NCBI GenBank assembly: GCA_020436165.1 | Contig: JAGQYI010000051.1 | Coordinates: 1-64,000 of the forward strand | Origin: Cyclobacteriaceae bacterium | GTDB lineage: Bacteria; Bacteroidota; Bacteroidia; Cytophagales; Cyclobacteriaceae | Length of the DNA stretch: 64,000 nt | Reading direction: 5' to 3' | Shown here: in pieces, positions 54,778 through 63,514 of the stretch | Layout of the letters: every line of letters begins with the position of its first letter | Numbering within the stretch: the first letter of the stretch is position 1 | The notes under the pieces: generated by a model | Seen by the model: the letters and a program-made list of their open reading frames with translations, nothing else | Database searches by the model: none | Told to the model about the DNA's origin: nothing | Translations under genes and position numbers: made by a program

Positions 54778-55560
54778 TTAATGGCCTGCAAATTCGGGTT
54801 TACGCTTTTCAAGAAAAGCTTTGGTGCCTTCTGTTTTATCTTCTGTCTGACAGCAATGAGCAAATCCGTTGGCCTCTACCTGGTATCCATTTTCATCACT
54901 AAAAACTGCATTTACGCAGGTTATCACCATTCCAACAGCTAAAGGAGCTTTGGCCAGAATCTTTTTCATTATCGATTCAACCTTGTTTTCTAACTCTTTC
55001 GAATTCTCCACAACATGATTTACCAGGCCCAGGCTAAGTGCTTCGTCAGCACTTATTAAGTCTCCTGTCATCATTAATTCCAATGCTTTTGCTTTGCCCA
55101 CAAGCTGCGTAAGGCGCTGCGTACCTCCATACCCTGGAATAAGCCCAAGGTTAACTTCCGGTTGGCCAAACTTTGCAGACTTAACTGCAACTCTAATGTG
55201 GCAGGCCATAGCAAGTTCGCAACCACCTCCCAGGGCAAATCCATTAATAGCGGCTATTACGGGCTTTTCACACTTCTCAATTTCTTCAAAAACATTTTGC
55301 CCGTTTTCTGCAAACCTTCTTCCATTTACATCGTTCAAATCTGCTATCTCAGTAATATCGGCTCCGGCAACAAACGATTTATCCCCAGCGCCTGTAATAA
55401 CTATTCCAGAAACTTGGGGATTATTCTTGGCAAGCTCAATAATATCACCAAGTTCCTTTATGGTTTCAATATTTAGTGCATTTAAACTGGCAGGTCGGTT
55501 AATCGTAATCGACATAACCCTGTCATCTAAGGAAACAAGAAGGTTTTCAAATGAATTCAT
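54778..55560 (-). CDS. enoyl-CoA hydratase / crotonase family
   Basis: The ATG at 55560 (MNSFENLLVSLDD) is chosen over a TTG nine codons upstream. 260 residues of the crotonase fold: oxyanion-hole segments KSFVAGADI and ALGGGCELAM, with both catalytic glutamates kept (E in GGGCELA and E in GQPEVNLGLIPGYGG), which suits hydration of 2-enoyl-CoA in fatty acid or butyrate metabolism. A stand-alone gene. Confidence 0.93.
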   Translation of the reverse strand: MNSFENLLVSLDDRVMSITINRPASLNALNIETIKELGDIIELAKNNPQVSGIVITGAGDKSFVAGADITEIADLNDVNGRRFAENGQNVFEEIEKCEKPVIAAINGFALGGGCELAMACHIRVAVKSAKFGQPEVNLGLIPGYGGTQRLTQLVGKAKALELMMTGDLISADEALSLGLVNHVVENSKELENKVESIMKKILAKAPLAVGMVITCVNAVFSDENGYQVEANGFAHCCQTEDKTEGTKAFLEKRKPEFAGH

Positions 55561-55638
55561 ATTTTGCAAGATTAAAATACAGGGCAAATGTAAGTAAATA
55601 ACCTTTCGGTTCGCATTTATACCAATATGAATATGATT

Positions 55639-55807
55639 TTCCCGTTCTGGGAATTGGAGAAATTAAAAAACCTTGTTTTTGAGCATTTTAGGGTGTTTTG
55701 CAAACTGGCACAAAGTTGTATAGGTACTACTTGGTTTTGGTTAGTTATATATGACAACTATAGTTGGCATATACTACGCCCGGGTGTGGTTACCCGGGCG
55801 TTCTTTT
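55639..55807 (+). repeat. duplicated non-coding element, copy 1 (upstream of T9SS gene)
   Basis: Homologous to 57099-57265. Shared parts in order: inverted repeat TTCCC-GTTCT-GGGAA (55639-55653); AAAAACCTTGTTTTT (55666-55680, identical in both); TGGCAC-N4-TTG (55706-55718), which recalls a sigma-54 site but is 1 bp short and lacks the GC of the minus-12 box; a CAACT/AGTTG hairpin (55755-55766); and a GC-rich terminator hairpin (55776-55801). Spacing from the inverted repeat to TGGCAC is 67 bp in both copies. It may drive a 70-80 nt RNA or be the leader of the gene starting at 55880. Confidence 0.6.
55776..55807 (+). terminator. intrinsic terminator or leader hairpin before the T9SS gene
   Basis: ACGCCCGGGT and ACCCGGGCGT (10 pairs, 6-nt loop) followed by TCTTTT. 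It lies 73 nt before the ATG of the sorting-domain protein, so it would stop transcription from the upstream element or act as an attenuator. Confidence 0.8.
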
Positions 55808-55879
55808 AAATATGAAGCAAAAGTGATTTTCAGGGAATAAAATTCATCTAATGGTTTTTTGAGTTTTAATAACACGAAC

Positions 55880-57046
55880 ATGAAAAGGATTACTTTCTTT
55901 TTAATTTTTTCCTTACTTTTTAGTAAATTAATTGAGGCACAAGACATATCTAATAACAATTATTCAGGTAGCTGGACCGATAACAATTCATGGAATGGAG
56001 GATCGGGGTGGTCGCAAGGGGGCACCCCAGCAACACTTGGTTTGCCCGATGGAACGGCTAGAGATATTACTATTCAAGGTTATATTGAAGTAGGCACGGC
56101 TCCGGCACCAGTTCCAGGATCTGGGAATATATTAACCTTTTCAGCCAATAAAGATTCATATGACTTTATTGTAAATGATACACTGGTAGTTTATGGTGAT
56201 GTGGATTTCGCTAATAAATCCATGAACTTGGTTTTAGGACCAGGTGCTGTTTTTATAGTTTTTGGAAATTTAGATATGAATAATAAAATAGACATAGCTT
56301 CCAGTGGAACACTGGTGGTCTCTGGAAATTTTAATAAGTCAGGCTCTCAAGGGTCTTATACGGGAACCGGTAATGTATATGCTGGTTCTTTTAGTGGAGA
56401 TGCTGAAAATACTATTGATTCAAGTGGAGATAGTTCATTTATAATAGATCAATTATCTGATGATGGATTCGGAGATATTGAAAACTTTGTTAATAACAAT
56501 GGTACAACCCCACTACCTATTGAATTGCTCTATTTTGTTGGAGAGGAATCTGGCAGCCAAATTGTTTTAAAATTTGCCACAGCAATGGAGGAAAACTTTG
56601 ACTATTTCGCAATAGAGAAAGCTTATGATGGTGTGGATTTTGAAACGATTGGCGAGATAAGTGGTTCTGGAAACAGTTCATCAAAAAACGAGTATAGCTA
56701 TTTGGATACTAATCCAGAGCCTGGCCTCAATTACTATCGATTAAGATCAGTTGATTTGGATGGCACTTTTGAATTTTCTGAAACCATATTGGTTAAGTTT
56801 ACTGCTAACCTGCAATTAGAGGTTTCTCCAAATCCATCTTCGGGTCGCATTTCTTTGAGAACATCTTTGCCCACCACAGGAGGACTCATGTATAACATGA
56901 TAAATCAACAAGGCATGGTGGTAATTAGGGGAGAGCTATCACAATTTAATACAGAAGTTGATCTTTCCGGCTTGCCAAAGGGTATCTACATTGTCCGGCT
57001 TCTTGATGCACCCAATTCAAGAGCTCAGCGAATTGTACTAAAGTAA
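55880..57046 (+). CDS. T9SS type A sorting-domain protein
   Basis: ATG at 55880 is chosen because a signal peptide follows at once (MKRITFFLIFSLLFSKLIEAQ); the longer frame begins with TTG seven codons earlier. The N-part (about 23-205) is Asn/Ser/Gly-rich with repeated short strands resembling a beta-helix (GDVDFANKSM, GNLDMNNKI, GNFNKSGS). Then PLPIELLYFVGEESGSQIVLKF and NYYRLRSVDLDG, a linker found in many Bacteroidetes surface proteins, and a type A sorting domain (about 315-388: LEVSPNPSSGRIS to KGIYIVRL). Predicted to be secreted through SprA and attached to the surface. It is bracketed by two copies of a non-coding element. Confidence 0.88.
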   Translation: MKRITFFLIFSLLFSKLIEAQDISNNNYSGSWTDNNSWNGGSGWSQGGTPATLGLPDGTARDITIQGYIEVGTAPAPVPGSGNILTFSANKDSYDFIVNDTLVVYGDVDFANKSMNLVLGPGAVFIVFGNLDMNNKIDIASSGTLVVSGNFNKSGSQGSYTGTGNVYAGSFSGDAENTIDSSGDSSFIIDQLSDDGFGDIENFVNNNGTTPLPIELLYFVGEESGSQIVLKFATAMEENFDYFAIEKAYDGVDFETIGEISGSGNSSSKNEYSYLDTNPEPGLNYYRLRSVDLDGTFEFSETILVKFTANLQLEVSPNPSSGRISLRTSLPTTGGLMYNMINQQGMVVIRGELSQFNTEVDLSGLPKGIYIVRLLDAPNSRAQRIVLK

Positions 57047-57098
57047 ACTCCTGTTTACCACACTACTTCCAATCATCTCTTCCCACAATTGGCATATA

Positions 57099-57265
57099 TT
57101 CCTATTTTGGGAAGAGTGATTTTATAAAAACCTTGTTTTTAGCCTTATTAAGCTATTTTTCCTTTTGGCACGAAATTGACAATGTTTAATTGATTTACTT
57201 TTCAACTGCAAATGTTTGCAAAAGTTGGCTTCTGCACCCGGATTTGTTATCCGGGTGCTTTTTTT
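57099..57265 (+). repeat. duplicated non-coding element, copy 2 (downstream of T9SS gene)
   Basis: Second copy of 55639-55807: inverted repeat TTCC-TATTTT-GGGAA (57099-57113), AAAAACCTTGTTTTT (57126-57140), TGGCAC-N4-TTG (57166-57178), a CAACT/AGTTG hairpin (57203-57227, here enclosing a GCAAA/TTTGC inner stem) and a terminator (57234-57265). No plus-strand gene follows, since the next gene is convergent. The rest of the 304-bp gap (57047-57098 and 57266-57350) shows nothing but AT-rich DNA and a GGCGCC-containing stretch near 57320. Confidence 0.6.
57234..57265 (+). terminator. intrinsic terminator of element copy 2
   Basis: GCACCCGGAT-TTGTT-ATCCGGGTGC, a perfect 10-pair stem, followed by T7. 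It can end transcripts from the T9SS gene or from the element itself. Confidence 0.92.
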
Positions 57266-57350
57266 CAGAATTTACAAATTATAAGATTTACAGAATATGT
57301 ACAACCATCTACTATTGGCGCCTTAGGGCGCCATTTTTTGTTGCCTACTT

Positions 57351-58301
57351 TTACATAGAAGCCACCTTTGGTTCAAGTTCGGAGAGCATTACCTCAACAA
57401 GTTTCTTCATATCAAAAGTGTGTTTCCATCCCCAGTCCTTTCTTGCGTTCGAATCATCGATCGAGTTAGGCCATGAATTCGCAATGTTTTGTCTGTAATC
57501 TGGGTTATAAGTTATTTTAGCTTCAGGTATTTGCTTTTTTATTTCCTGATAAAGCTCTGCAGGAGTAAATGAGATAGCAGAGAGATTGTAACTGGTTCTT
57601 ACTTTTATAGAGGGTTTATCCGCTTCCATAATATGAATAGTTGCTTCTACTGCATCATCCATATACATCATAGGAAGTATGCAATCTTCTGCAAGAAAAC
57701 ATTCGTATTGTTCACCTTGTAGTACTTTATAAAAAATATCTACAGCGTAGTCCGTTGTTCCGCCACCGGGCAAAGTCTTAGAACCAATTAAACCGGGATA
57801 GCGAACACTTCGGACATCAACCCCATATTTTTCATGGTAATACTGGCACCATCGTTCACCTGCCAGCTTAGAAATACCATATACCGTATTAGGATCCATT
57901 ATGCAATCCTGGGGTGTATTGTCTTTTGGTGTGGTGGGCCCAAAAACAGCTATGGAGCTTGGCCAAAATATTTTAATTGAATTATTCTCTTTAGCCAGGT
58001 TCAGCACATTGAGGAGGCTGGTCATATTTAAGCTCCAGGCCAAGGGAGGGTTTTGTTCACCTTTGGCAGAAAGGATGGCAGCCAGGTGGTAGATAGTATC
58101 GATTTGATGCATTTCTACAATGCTTTTTAAAGCATCAAAATTCATTGCATCCAATATTTCGAAAGGGGCATCTTTGACTCCTCCTTCCGGAGGATGAATA
58201 TCTGAAGCTATAACATTGTTGATACCATATTTACTGCGTAAACCAGCAGTTAGTTCTGTGCCTAGTTGACCACAGGCACCAATTACTAAACACTTTGTCA
58301 T
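57351..58301 (-). CDS. L-threonine 3-dehydrogenase, GalE-like SDR type
   Basis: 316 residues of the extended SDR fold: GACGQLG near residue 8 binds NAD, the catalytic Y and K are in VYGISKLAGE, and RYPGLIGSKTLPGGGTTDYAV is typical of the GalE-like threonine dehydrogenases of Bacteroidetes. It oxidises threonine to 2-amino-3-ketobutyrate, which the divergent Kbl gene then cleaves. The pairing strongly supports this over a sugar epimerase. Confidence 0.9.
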   Translation of the reverse strand: MTKCLVIGACGQLGTELTAGLRSKYGINNVIASDIHPPEGGVKDAPFEILDAMNFDALKSIVEMHQIDTIYHLAAILSAKGEQNPPLAWSLNMTSLLNVLNLAKENNSIKIFWPSSIAVFGPTTPKDNTPQDCIMDPNTVYGISKLAGERWCQYYHEKYGVDVRSVRYPGLIGSKTLPGGGTTDYAVDIFYKVLQGEQYECFLAEDCILPMMYMDDAVEATIHIMEADKPSIKVRTSYNLSAISFTPAELYQEIKKQIPEAKITYNPDYRQNIANSWPNSIDDSNARKDWGWKHTFDMKKLVEVMLSELEPKVASM

Positions 58302-58399
58302 TCTCGGTTAATTTTAGACAAATGTAGCATTACCTATGCACATGAACGGAGCCTATTTTAAAAAATATGCTGGTGGTCGTAAGGACAAATTTGGAAGTG

Positions 58400-58407
58400 T
58401 ATATTTG
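58400..58407 (+). promoter_or_regulatory. TAnnTTTG-type minus-7 box before kbl
   Basis: TATATTTG, 34 nt before the ATG, within the 140-bp divergent gap between the threonine dehydrogenase and kbl genes. A TTTG box at the usual distance is absent. Confidence 0.4.
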
Positions 58408-58441
58408 TTGAAAACAATATACCATTTAAACATAAAGGGCT

Positions 58442-59638
58442 ATGTACGAGAAGATGAAACCTGTTTTAGAAAAAACCCTGAATGAAATACGCGAGGCAGG
58501 GTTATATAAAAATGAAAGGATTATAACAACACCTCAGGGAGCCGAAATAAAGACTGCTGACGGGAAGGAAGTAATAAATTTTTGTGCCAATAATTATTTA
58601 GGACTCTCTTCTCATCCAAAAGTAATAGAGGCAGCAAAAAGGGCGATTGATTCACATGGTTATGGTATGTCTTCAGTTCGTTTTATATGTGGAACTCAGG
58701 ACATACATAAAGAGCTTGAAAGTAAAATATCCAAATTTTTGGGCACTGAAGATACTATACTTTATGCTGCTGCTTTTGATGCCAACGGGGGTGTATTTGA
58801 ACCATTATTAGGAGAGAATGATGCAATTATATCTGATGCTTTGAACCACGCCTCCATTATTGACGGGGTTAGGCTATGTAAAGCTATGCGCTACCGCTAT
58901 ACCAATAGCGATATGAATGATTTGGAAGAACAGCTGAAAGCTGCGGATGAAGCTGGAGCCAATCAAAAAATCATCGTTACAGATGGTGTTTTTTCAATGG
59001 ACGGAAACATAGCACAGTTGGATAAAATCTGTGATTTAGCAGATAAATACAATGCATTGGTTATGTCAGATGAATGTCATTCAACGGGGTTTATGGGAAA
59101 AACAGGACGTGGAGTGCACGAGTATCGAGGTGTAATGGGAAGAATAGATATAATTACAGGAACTTTAGGCAAGGCACTGGGAGGTGCTTCAGGAGGGTTT
59201 ACTTCTGGTCGAAAAGAAATAATCGAATTACTTCGCCAGCGATCTCGTCCCTATTTGTTTTCCAATACGGTGGCTCCATCAATAGTTGGAGCATCCATTG
59301 CTGTAATGGATATGTTAAGTGAGACAACGGAGCTGCGTGATAAATTAATGGAAAACACTAAGTACTTCCGAGAAAAAATGACAGAGGCCGGGTTTGATAT
59401 TAAACCGGGAATTCATCCAATCACACCCATCATGTTGTATGATGCAGTGCTCTCACAACAGTTTGCGGAAAAACTTTTACAAAAAGGAATATATGTAATT
59501 GGTTTTTATTATCCTGTTGTGCCTAAAGGGCAAGCCCGCATTAGAGTTCAGGTTTCTGCAGCACATGAAAAGCATCATTTGGATAAAGCAATCAAGGCAT
59601 TTACCGAAGTTGGAAAGGAGCTGAGAGTTATCAACTAG
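58442..59638 (+). CDS. kbl: glycine C-acetyltransferase (2-amino-3-ketobutyrate CoA ligase)
   Basis: 398 residues of the alpha-oxoamine synthase family. The PLP lysine is K244 in GTLGKALGG; other marks are [24 protein letters not shown] and [10 protein letters not shown]. It splits 2-amino-3-ketobutyrate with CoA into glycine and acetyl-CoA, completing threonine breakdown with the divergent dehydrogenase. Related enzymes include serine palmitoyltransferase, but sequence and neighbour favour Kbl. Closed by a strong terminator. Confidence 0.95.
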   Translation: MYEKMKPVLEKTLNEIREAGLYKNERIITTPQGAEIKTADGKEVINFCANNYLGLSSHPKVIEAAKRAIDSHGYGMSSVRFICGTQDIHKELESKISKFLGTEDTILYAAAFDANGGVFEPLLGENDAIISDALNHASIIDGVRLCKAMRYRYTNSDMNDLEEQLKAADEAGANQKIIVTDGVFSMDGNIAQLDKICDLADKYNALVMSDECHSTGFMGKTGRGVHEYRGVMGRIDIITGTLGKALGGASGGFTSGRKEIIELLRQRSRPYLFSNTVAPSIVGASIAVMDMLSETTELRDKLMENTKYFREKMTEAGFDIKPGIHPITPIMLYDAVLSQQFAEKLLQKGIYVIGFYYPVVPKGQARIRVQVSAAHEKHHLDKAIKAFTEVGKELRVIN

Positions 59639-59653
59639 TTGCATAGACCAAAT

Positions 59654-59684
59654 AAAAAGGGCCAACTTTAAGTTGGCCCTTTTT
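59654..59684. terminator. bidirectional intrinsic terminator between kbl and ahcY
   Basis: AAAAAGGGCCAACTT paired with its complement AAGTTGGCCCTTTTT, with a tiny loop, giving an A-run and a T-run that work in both directions for the two convergent genes. Confidence 0.93.
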
Positions 59685-59697
59685 ATTATGAGCAGAA

Positions 59698-61005
59698 TCA
59701 ATATCTATACTCGTCTGTTTTGTAGGGGCCTTCTACTTTAACATTTATATATTTGGCCTGCTCCGGAGTAAGCACGTCCAAACTAACCCCTATTTTCTCG
59801 AGATGCAGCCTGGCTACTTTTTCATCCAAATGCTTGGGCAATGTGTAAACTTTGTTTTCATACTTATCTGAATTATTCCAAAGTTCAATTTGTGCCAGTG
59901 TTTGGTTGGTAAATGAATTTGACATTACAAACGAAGGGTGGCCAGTAGCGCACCCCAGGTTAACCAAACGGCCTTCTGCTAAAACAATAATCTCATTGCC
60001 GTTGCCAACGGTATATTTATCTACCTGCGGCTTTATTGTATCTTTCGTATGGCCATATTTTTTGTTCAGCCAGGCCATGTCTATTTCATTATCAAAATGA
60101 CCAATATTGCAAACTATGGTCTTATCACCCATCGATTCAAAATGGCGCTCCGAAATGATGTCTTTATTACCTGTTGCAGTTACCACAATATTTGCTTCCT
60201 TAACTGCATCGTCCATTTTCTTTACCTCAAAGCCATCCATTGCAGCCTGAAGTGCACAAATAGGATCGATCTCGGTTACGATAACTCGTGTACCTGCACC
60301 TCTTAATGAAGCAGCAGAACCTTTTCCAACATCACCATACCCGGCAACAACAGCTACTTTACCTGCCATCATAATATCAGTTGCTCGTCTAATGGCATCT
60401 ACTAAAGATTCTTTACAACCGTATTTGTTATCAAATTTTGATTTTGTAACGGAGTCGTTCACATTGAAAGCAGGGATAGGCAGCGTGCCGTTTATTTGGC
60501 GTTCCTGTAACCTGTGAACACCGGTTGTAGTCTCTTCAGAAAGGCCCTTAATATCTTTAACAAGTTCAGGATACCTGTCAAGTACCATATTTGTTAAATC
60601 TCCTCCGTCATCAAGGATCATATTTAGTGGCTCTCCACCTTCAAAAGCAAATAGAGTTTGCTCTATGCACCAGTCAAACTCTTCTTCATTCATGCCTTTC
60701 CAAGCAAAAACAGGCACTCCTGTTGCTGCTATAGCTGCAGCAGCATGGTCCTGAGTTGAAAATATATTGCACGATGACCATGTTACATCTGCACCCAGCT
60801 CCACCAGGGTTTCAATTAGTACTGCTGTTTGAATTGTCATGTGGAGGCATCCTGCTATTCTGGCACCTCTTAGTGGCTTTGATGCTCCAAATTCTTCTCT
60901 GAGAGACATCAGACCTGGCATTTCAGCTTCGGCAAGTTTTATCTCTTTTCTTCCCCAGTCAGCCAAAGAAATGTCTTTTACCTTGTATTTTAGTGTTTCT
61001 ATCAT
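59698..61005 (-). CDS. ahcY: adenosylhomocysteinase
   Basis: ATG at 61005 ([16 protein letters not shown]) is chosen over a TTG four codons earlier. 435 residues; converts S-adenosylhomocysteine to homocysteine and adenosine, clearing the product of methyl transfer. NAD-binding [13 protein letters not shown], the [11 protein letters not shown] segment, the [16 protein letters not shown] catalytic region, and the C-terminal [13 protein letters not shown] tail (needed for NAD binding in the partner subunit) are all present. Confidence 0.97.
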   Translation of the reverse strand: MIETLKYKVKDISLADWGRKEIKLAEAEMPGLMSLREEFGASKPLRGARIAGCLHMTIQTAVLIETLVELGADVTWSSCNIFSTQDHAAAAIAATGVPVFAWKGMNEEEFDWCIEQTLFAFEGGEPLNMILDDGGDLTNMVLDRYPELVKDIKGLSEETTTGVHRLQERQINGTLPIPAFNVNDSVTKSKFDNKYGCKESLVDAIRRATDIMMAGKVAVVAGYGDVGKGSAASLRGAGTRVIVTEIDPICALQAAMDGFEVKKMDDAVKEANIVVTATGNKDIISERHFESMGDKTIVCNIGHFDNEIDMAWLNKKYGHTKDTIKPQVDKYTVGNGNEIIVLAEGRLVNLGCATGHPSFVMSNSFTNQTLAQIELWNNSDKYENKVYTLPKHLDEKVARLHLEKIGVSLDVLTPEQAKYINVKVEGPYKTDEYRY

Positions 61006-61037
61006 ATTTAACAACAAATGATTTCTTTATAAGAGCA

Positions 61038-61045
61038 CAAAATTA
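61038..61045 (-). promoter_or_regulatory. TAnnTTTG-type minus-7 box before ahcY
   Basis: TAATTTTG on the minus strand, 32 nt before the ahcY ATG. No TTTG at the usual distance. Confidence 0.4.
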
Positions 61046-61070
61046 GCACTTTTGTTCAAGAACCCATACT

Positions 61071-62708
61071 ATGTCTCACAAGCCCATTAAACTTTCAGTT
61101 GTTATTATTACTCTCAATGAAGAGAAAAACATTGGGAGGTGTCTTGACGCTGCATGGCAGGTGGCAGATGAAATCATTGTTGTTGATTCTTTTTCGACAG
61201 ATAGAACTCGTGAAATATGTGAAGAAAAAGGAGTTTCTTTTATCGAGCATCCTTTTGAAGGATATGGCGCACAGAAAAATTATGCAATTTCTAAAGCTAA
61301 TTTCGATTTTATACTTTCAATTGATGCAGACGAAGTACTTTCAAATCAATTGATAAGTAGCATAAGAAAAGTAAAACAGGGACCGAATTACAGTGCGTAT
61401 GCTATCAACAGACTATCATTTTATGTGGATAGATTTATTAAACACGGACATTGGTTCCCTGATAAAAAGATTAGATTGTTCCACAAAAAATCAGGTAGTT
61501 GGACATCACATAAAGTACATGAAGTCTTTCAGCTGAAAAAGAGTGTAAAAACACCCGTTTTAAAGGGAGTTTTACTCCATTATACTTTCCATTCCATATT
61601 TGATCATATCCGCCAGGCAAATAATTTTTCCGAAATTGGAGCAAGACAACTTTCTGATCAATCAATTTTCTTTTTGTTTTTAAAAGCGCTAATAAGTCCT
61701 TTATGGGGATTTATATATGGCTATATAGGGAGATTGGGCTTTCTTGATAAATGGTATGGTTTAATTATAGCAGTTATCTCATCTGCTGAGACTTTTTTAA
61801 AGTATACAAAAGCAATAGCAAAAAAAACAGCTTTGTCTTCAAGCCAAACTGAATTAGAATTATTTCCAAGTGTTTCACTTATCATATCAACATACAATTG
61901 GCCGCAGGCATTGGCTAAATCTTTGGATAGCATAAAAACTCAATGGCTGCTACCTAACGAAGTTATTGTTGCAGACGATGGATCAGGTGAGGAAACTAAG
62001 CTTTTAATAGAGAAGTACAAAGAAAATTTTCCGGTTCCATTAATTCATTGCTGGATTGAGGATAAAGGCTTTCGTTTGGCAAAAGCTAGAAATGAAGCTA
62101 TCAAAATGGCTAAATATGAATACATACTTCAAATTGATGGAGACATTATTTTGAATAAATATTATGTATATGATCAGGTTCATTTTGCCAAGCGAGGCAG
62201 TTTTGTTAGGGGAAGTAGGGTTTTAATGAATGCCGATGCGACCAAGCGATTATTTGAGGGTAAAATTGGAGTGCCTAATGTGTTTATGAGAGGCATTATT
62301 AACTTTTTTAATGGGTTACGAATACCGTTCCTTCAAAAAATAGTTGCAACAAAAAGACTTTCTATTGAAGGAATACGAGGTTGCAATATGGGATATTGGA
62401 AAGAAGATGCTTTTAAGGTAAACGGTTATAATGAAGAAATTGAAGGTTGGGGCAGAGAAGACAGCGAATTTGTGGCAAGGCTTGTAAATAATGGAATTTA
62501 TAAAAGAAATATTCGGTTTGGAGGAATTCAATTTCATATTTATCACAAAGAATATGATAGGGAATTACTCCACCAAAATGATAGTATATTAGACTCAACC
62601 ACTAATAACAATTTGCTTTACTGTAAAAATGGAATTGAGAAAATTGGAATAGATATCAATACAAACGACAAAACAAATGAAGTGATTGAGTTGAAAAGCA
62701 ATGATTGA
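61071..62708 (+). CDS. two-domain family 2 glycosyltransferase (fused GT2-GT2)
   Basis: 545 residues. Residues 1-255 are a WaaE/KdtX-like GT2 domain (VVIITLNEEKNIGRCL, DSFSTDRT, metal site SIDADEVL, YGAQKNYAI). A hydrophobic stretch near 205-235 links to a second GT2 domain (about 265-520: SLIISTYNWPQALAKSL, ADDGSGEET, metal site QIDGDIIL, EGWGREDSEFVARL). Both keep the DxD acidic residues, so two sugar transfers are possible. Starts a locus of surface-polysaccharide genes reaching the window end, divergent from ahcY. Confidence 0.9.
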   Translation: MSHKPIKLSVVIITLNEEKNIGRCLDAAWQVADEIIVVDSFSTDRTREICEEKGVSFIEHPFEGYGAQKNYAISKANFDFILSIDADEVLSNQLISSIRKVKQGPNYSAYAINRLSFYVDRFIKHGHWFPDKKIRLFHKKSGSWTSHKVHEVFQLKKSVKTPVLKGVLLHYTFHSIFDHIRQANNFSEIGARQLSDQSIFFLFLKALISPLWGFIYGYIGRLGFLDKWYGLIIAVISSAETFLKYTKAIAKKTALSSSQTELELFPSVSLIISTYNWPQALAKSLDSIKTQWLLPNEVIVADDGSGEETKLLIEKYKENFPVPLIHCWIEDKGFRLAKARNEAIKMAKYEYILQIDGDIILNKYYVYDQVHFAKRGSFVRGSRVLMNADATKRLFEGKIGVPNVFMRGIINFFNGLRIPFLQKIVATKRLSIEGIRGCNMGYWKEDAFKVNGYNEEIEGWGREDSEFVARLVNNGIYKRNIRFGGIQFHIYHKEYDRELLHQNDSILDSTTNNNLLYCKNGIEKIGIDINTNDKTNEVIELKSND

Positions 62709-62760
62709 AATAATCAAATCATTTTTTAAGTTTTCTTCACTTTTAATAAAAAGCTAAAAA

Positions 62761-63510
62761 ATGCAGAGGGAAAACCTTCTAATAACAACTGTTGGAACAC
62801 TTGATTTCGTATCTTCTTGGTTGCAAGATGATCGTAATTTTGATATTGCTCTAGTTTATTATCCTCAGAACATTACAGAGGAAGTTAAAACAAAGCTCGA
62901 AAATATTGCAGACTATGTGTTTTATGAGAATGGATTCAAATACACGGTTCTTAAATCCGTTTTGAACAAACATCCTTATCTTTTAAACTACAAATACTTC
63001 TGGATGCCTGATGACGATATTAAATTGGTTAAGGGGACTACCAACTTACTCTTTGAAACAGCCGATCAATATTCCTTAGGCATTTCACAGCCGAGTACCT
63101 CTTCAAAAAATATTTCCTGGAAAATTGTTCGTCATAAGCCCGGCTATATTCTTCGCTACTCAAATTTTGTTGAAGTTATGTGTCCGATTTTTTCCAGATC
63201 TGCGCTAGATGCTTGTTTAGACTCATTTTCATATTCAAAATCTGGCTGGGGCCTTGATTTTCTGTGGCCTACTCTAATAGAAGAAGATGTAGCTATAATT
63301 GATAAAATAATGGTTGAGCATACAAAGAAAATCAACTTGGAAGGTGGGGCTCTTTACAAAAAATTATTAAAAGAAACTGGTAAAACACCAAGTCAGGAAA
63401 TGCTGGAACTAGAGAAAAAATATGACCTCAAAATGGAGCCAGGTATACTTTCGTTTGTATATGAAGATTCAATTCTTGGCTATTTGAAAAGAAAAATTGC
63501 AGGAGCGTAA
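62761..63510 (+). CDS. DUF707-like putative glycosyltransferase
   Basis: 249 residues. The acidic PDDDIKLVKG motif near residue 83 after YKYFWM, then SLGISQPSTSS and FVEVMCPIFSR, recall the DUF707 family (GT-A-like, unproven activity). SGWGLDFLWPTL is a further match. No membrane helix. The enzyme probably acts in the cytoplasm on the polysaccharide built by its neighbours. It follows the fused GT2 gene after 52 bp and precedes a GT14-like gene by 4 bp. Confidence 0.8.
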   Translation: MQRENLLITTVGTLDFVSSWLQDDRNFDIALVYYPQNITEEVKTKLENIADYVFYENGFKYTVLKSVLNKHPYLLNYKYFWMPDDDIKLVKGTTNLLFETADQYSLGISQPSTSSKNISWKIVRHKPGYILRYSNFVEVMCPIFSRSALDACLDSFSYSKSGWGLDFLWPTLIEEDVAIIDKIMVEHTKKINLEGGALYKKLLKETGKTPSQEMLELEKKYDLKMEPGILSFVYEDSILGYLKRKIAGA

Positions 63511-63514
63511 AAAG

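Noticed and set aside
55627..55809. 60-codon open frame across element copy 1
   Set aside because: It runs through the inverted repeat and terminator hairpin, has no homologous frame in copy 2 and has no protein-like composition.
57190..57498. Open frame over the second element and the end of the threonine dehydrogenase gene
   Set aside because: It crosses the terminator and the antisense of a clear gene; copy 1 has no counterpart.
57351..58301. UDP-glucose 4-epimerase
   Set aside because: The SDR protein has the threonine dehydrogenase motif set and lies divergent from kbl, which fits threonine breakdown better.
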